Source of the DNA: Leptospira dzoumogneensis
Lineage (GTDB): Bacteria; Spirochaetota; Leptospiria; Leptospirales; Leptospiraceae
Direction: 5' to 3'
DNA: 64,000 nt
Assembly: GCF_004770895.1 (NCBI RefSeq)
Contig: NZ_RQHS01000005.1
Location: 434,001-498,000, forward strand
In this document: positions 61,868 to 64,000 of the stretch, one piece after another
Layout of the letters: every line of letters begins with the position of its first letter
Numbering within the stretch: the first letter of the stretch is position 1
Notes under the pieces: generated by a model
What the model was told of the DNA's origin: nothing
Database searches by the model: none
The model's input: only the letters and a program-made list of their open reading frames with translations
Made by a program: the position numbers and the translations under genes

Positions 61868-63595
61868 TTGAAATCTTACGAGGCTATAATAATCGGAACC
61901 GGATTCGGCGGTTCGATCAATGCCTGTCGTTTATCTAAAAAATGGCCGGGCAAAGTTTTAGTACTCGAACGAGGGAAAGAATATCCTAAAGGTTCTTTTC
62001 CTAGATCTCCGGAGGGAATGTCCAAAAATTTCTGGAACATTCCGGAAGAAGGTCATATTCCTAGATCTTCTAAGTTTAAAAAAGCAGGCAGACAAACTGG
62101 ATTATTCGATATTCGTAATTATCCAAAACTAGATGTGGTCCTTTCCGCCGGTTTAGGCGGGGGTTCTTTGATCTATGCAAACGTGTTTTTAGAACCGCCT
62201 GATCATATTTTCGATCATCGCTGGCCTGAAACTATTAAAAAGAAACATTTAAAACCTTATTATAAAATAGTAAAAGATATCTTGGGCTCAAGACCCATTC
62301 CGAATACTGGAGAAGATAGACGTAAAGTAGTTCGCACCGAATTATACGAAAATTTTGCTAAACACGAGTCCAGAGTTTCTAAAAGAGCGGACATCAACGT
62401 ATTTTTCGGTAACGATTTTAAAAAGCCTACTCCTATAGGAGTCCAGGAAAAAAACCGTTTTGGGGCAGTCCAAACTTCCTGTACGTATTGTGCAGAATGT
62501 GATGTAGGATGTAATACCCATTCTAAGAATACTCTGGACCTAAATTATCTTTTTGTAGCTAGAAATTCCAATAAGGCTGAGATCAAGACGGAACATCTTG
62601 CTACTAAAATTGTTCCTTTGAATAACAAAGGAGAAGAAGATCCTTCTCAATCGGGTGAATACGGTTATAGAGTTCATTATTTGAATTTGCAAAACGGACA
62701 AAGTTCTGAGTCTTTTGCGGATACTAAACGTATCGTGGTCTCTGCAGGAACTTTGGGGTCTACGGAACTTCTACTTAAATGTAAAACAAAGTTCAAAACC
62801 TTAACTAAGATCTCCGATAAACTAGGCACACAATTCTCTGGGAACGGAGACTTCCTTTCTTTCGCTGCTAAAGGGAAGAAGCCTGCGGATCCGAATTATG
62901 GTCCGGTAATCACTCAGTATACGGATTATAATCTGTTCTCCGGTTTCGATTCTAAAAAAGCGTTCTTGCTGGAAGATGCAAGTTATCCTGTATTCGCTTC
63001 TTATTTTGTTTCAGGCGCGATCCCTGTCATTTTCAGATTAAAGTACGTTTTCCATTTTATCGGAGAGCTATTCAAGAGTATCATAAGCGGAAAAATTTTC
63101 GGCAGGATCGGATTTCTTTTGAGTGAAGCTCTGAAAGGGGATCTTTCTTATACTTCCGCAGTCCTTCTTTGTATGGGGATAGATACTTCCGATGGAAAGA
63201 TGTATCTGGATAAAAAAGGAAATCTTCAGATACAATGGCCTCAAAAAGAGAACTTAACGCTTTATAATACCATAATGGACGTGAACAAAAGGTTCGCGAA
63301 ATTCACCGATGCAAAAACAAGATTCCCGATGCCGACATATTCTTGGCCGGTCCGTAATAACGTTACCGTTCACCCTTTGGGCGGATGTGTTTTAGGACCT
63401 TCCGCGAATTTGGGAGTTTGTTCTTCGGATCCTAAAACTTTCGGTAAGGTTTTCGGTTACGAAGGTTTATATGTTGCGGATGGCAGTTTATTGCCTACCG
63501 CAGTGGGTGCTAACCCTTCTATGACCATTTCCGCTCTTTCGGAAATGGTGGCGGAAGGAATTACGGGCAAGAAGCCGAATGCAAGTTTAAGGTAG
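61868..63595 (+). CDS. GMC-family FAD oxidoreductase (cholesterol-oxidase/alcohol-dehydrogenase-like)
   Basis: The 575-residue flavoprotein has the dinucleotide loop IIIGTGFGGSINA (7-19), a Glu-binding VLVLERG, the YAECD-region CTYCAECDVGC with ferredoxin-like Cys spacing, and C-terminal HPLGGCVLG and GANPSMTISALSEMVAE signatures. AGGAGGT lies just before the TTG start at 61868. Substrate is an alcohol or sterol. The next gene starts 9 bases after it. Confidence 0.93.
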   Translation: MKSYEAIIIGTGFGGSINACRLSKKWPGKVLVLERGKEYPKGSFPRSPEGMSKNFWNIPEEGHIPRSSKFKKAGRQTGLFDIRNYPKLDVVLSAGLGGGSLIYANVFLEPPDHIFDHRWPETIKKKHLKPYYKIVKDILGSRPIPNTGEDRRKVVRTELYENFAKHESRVSKRADINVFFGNDFKKPTPIGVQEKNRFGAVQTSCTYCAECDVGCNTHSKNTLDLNYLFVARNSNKAEIKTEHLATKIVPLNNKGEEDPSQSGEYGYRVHYLNLQNGQSSESFADTKRIVVSAGTLGSTELLLKCKTKFKTLTKISDKLGTQFSGNGDFLSFAAKGKKPADPNYGPVITQYTDYNLFSGFDSKKAFLLEDASYPVFASYFVSGAIPVIFRLKYVFHFIGELFKSIISGKIFGRIGFLLSEALKGDLSYTSAVLLCMGIDTSDGKMYLDKKGNLQIQWPQKENLTLYNTIMDVNKRFAKFTDAKTRFPMPTYSWPVRNNVTVHPLGGCVLGPSANLGVCSSDPKTFGKVFGYEGLYVADGSLLPTAVGANPSMTISALSEMVAEGITGKKPNASLR

Positions 63596-63604
63596 GATAT
63601 TCGA

Positions 63605-64000
63605 TTGGCTACAGCGACGAAAAATAAAGCAAAGAAAAATGCCGGCAAATCTAAGTTAGGCAAAACAGGAGTCAATTCACATCCGGTTAGTTTGGAATTT
63701 ACCGAGGAAATGAAAGGTTTCGTTTCCATGCCTGGATCTTTTAATTATCAAGAGGATTATTCTGCGGGGAAGAAGGCCGGAAACTATCTAATGTTCCACC
63801 TAACGATACGTGTGAACGACACTCAGTTCTTTGTATATGATCCTAATGAAACTGGAGAAGCTATCGGCTGGGTAGAATGCCAGCCTTTAGGAGGAAGATT
63901 CGAAGTAGAAAAAGGTATCTTCAATTGTTTCGTGGATTATGGAAAACCTTCCGCCAATGAAAAACATATGAAGTACCGTTTGTTCCTGAAGAACAAAGCA
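63605..64000 (+). CDS. Gene of unknown function, N-terminal part (cut by window edge)
   Basis: The frame opens with TTG at 63605 and reads 132 codons to the window end without a stop. The N-terminus is Lys/Ala-rich, followed by SLEFTEEMKGFVSMPGSFNYQEDYSAGKKAGNYLMFHLTIRVNDTQFFVYD and an ATGEAIGW-like segment, a beta-rich region that I cannot assign. It starts 9 bases after the GMC gene, so it is probably its operon partner. Confidence 0.7.
   Translation, partial: MATATKNKAKKNAGKSKLGKTGVNSHPVSLEFTEEMKGFVSMPGSFNYQEDYSAGKKAGNYLMFHLTIRVNDTQFFVYDPNETGEAIGWVECQPLGGRFEVEKGIFNCFVDYGKPSANEKHMKYRLFLKNKA

Overview
The window reads as chromosomal DNA of a spirochaete of the genus Leptospira. Signs of this are the gene content and style (many secreted or lipid-anchored proteins with loose lipoboxes, 7TM-DISM histidine kinase, PEGA protein, frequent TTG/GTG starts), the order secE-nusG-rplKAJL-rpoBC-rpsLG, an Asn at the RpoB position equivalent to E. 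coli Ser531, and short intergenic palindromes of the TGTAGGA/TCCTACA type. I cannot name the species. No rRNA, CRISPR array, insertion sequence or prophage is visible.

Layout. 1-7.5 kb: the 5' part of ribF, secreted proteins of unknown function, a STAS protein, a J-domain protein, manA, a small HNH protein, a small Cys-rich secreted protein and a large hybrid histidine kinase. 7.5-15.1 kb: a K+/H+-type antiporter, two tandem paralogous GT-C-like membrane proteins, an orphan motA between palindromic repeats, and a cellulose-synthase-like glycosyltransferase preceded by a foldable leader. 15.2-21.8 kb: a tight operon with a small Cys protein, RnfC-like and RnfD-like proteins, PtsN-type EIIA, two peptide-type ABC permeases without ATPase or binding protein, and a PEGA protein; then a VOC protein.

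21.8-37.7 kb: housekeeping and metabolic genes: folC, aroE, an LPS-type glycosyltransferase coupled to a GHKL ATPase, an amidohydrolase-like protein with degenerate metal ligands, an S1-repeat protein, trmL, an RsbW-like ATPase, uvrB, a rhomboid protease, cutA, and a run of redox or small-molecule enzymes (serine hydrolase, DJ-1/PfpI, HAD, FMN reductase, 1-Cys peroxiredoxin). 37.7-44.3 kb is the most accessory-like part: inverted repeats, a coiled-coil membrane protein, a GlxA-like protein, a relic of an RsbW-like ATPase gene, an XRE regulator preceded by a regularly spaced iterated motif, small lipoproteins, a sterol-desaturase-family enzyme, and a VapBC module coupled to a membrane AraC-type regulator.

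44.4-56.7 kb: promoter, tRNA-Thr, tRNA-Trp, secE, nusG, rplK, rplA, rplJ, rplL, an attenuator-like hairpin, rpoB, rpoC, rpsL, rpsG and a strong terminator. fusA and tuf do not follow. 56.7-64 kb: a polytopic GT-C-like protein, a class III nucleotide cyclase, a second sterol-desaturase-family paralog, a metallophosphoesterase, a GMC oxidoreductase and the start of a coupled gene cut by the window edge.
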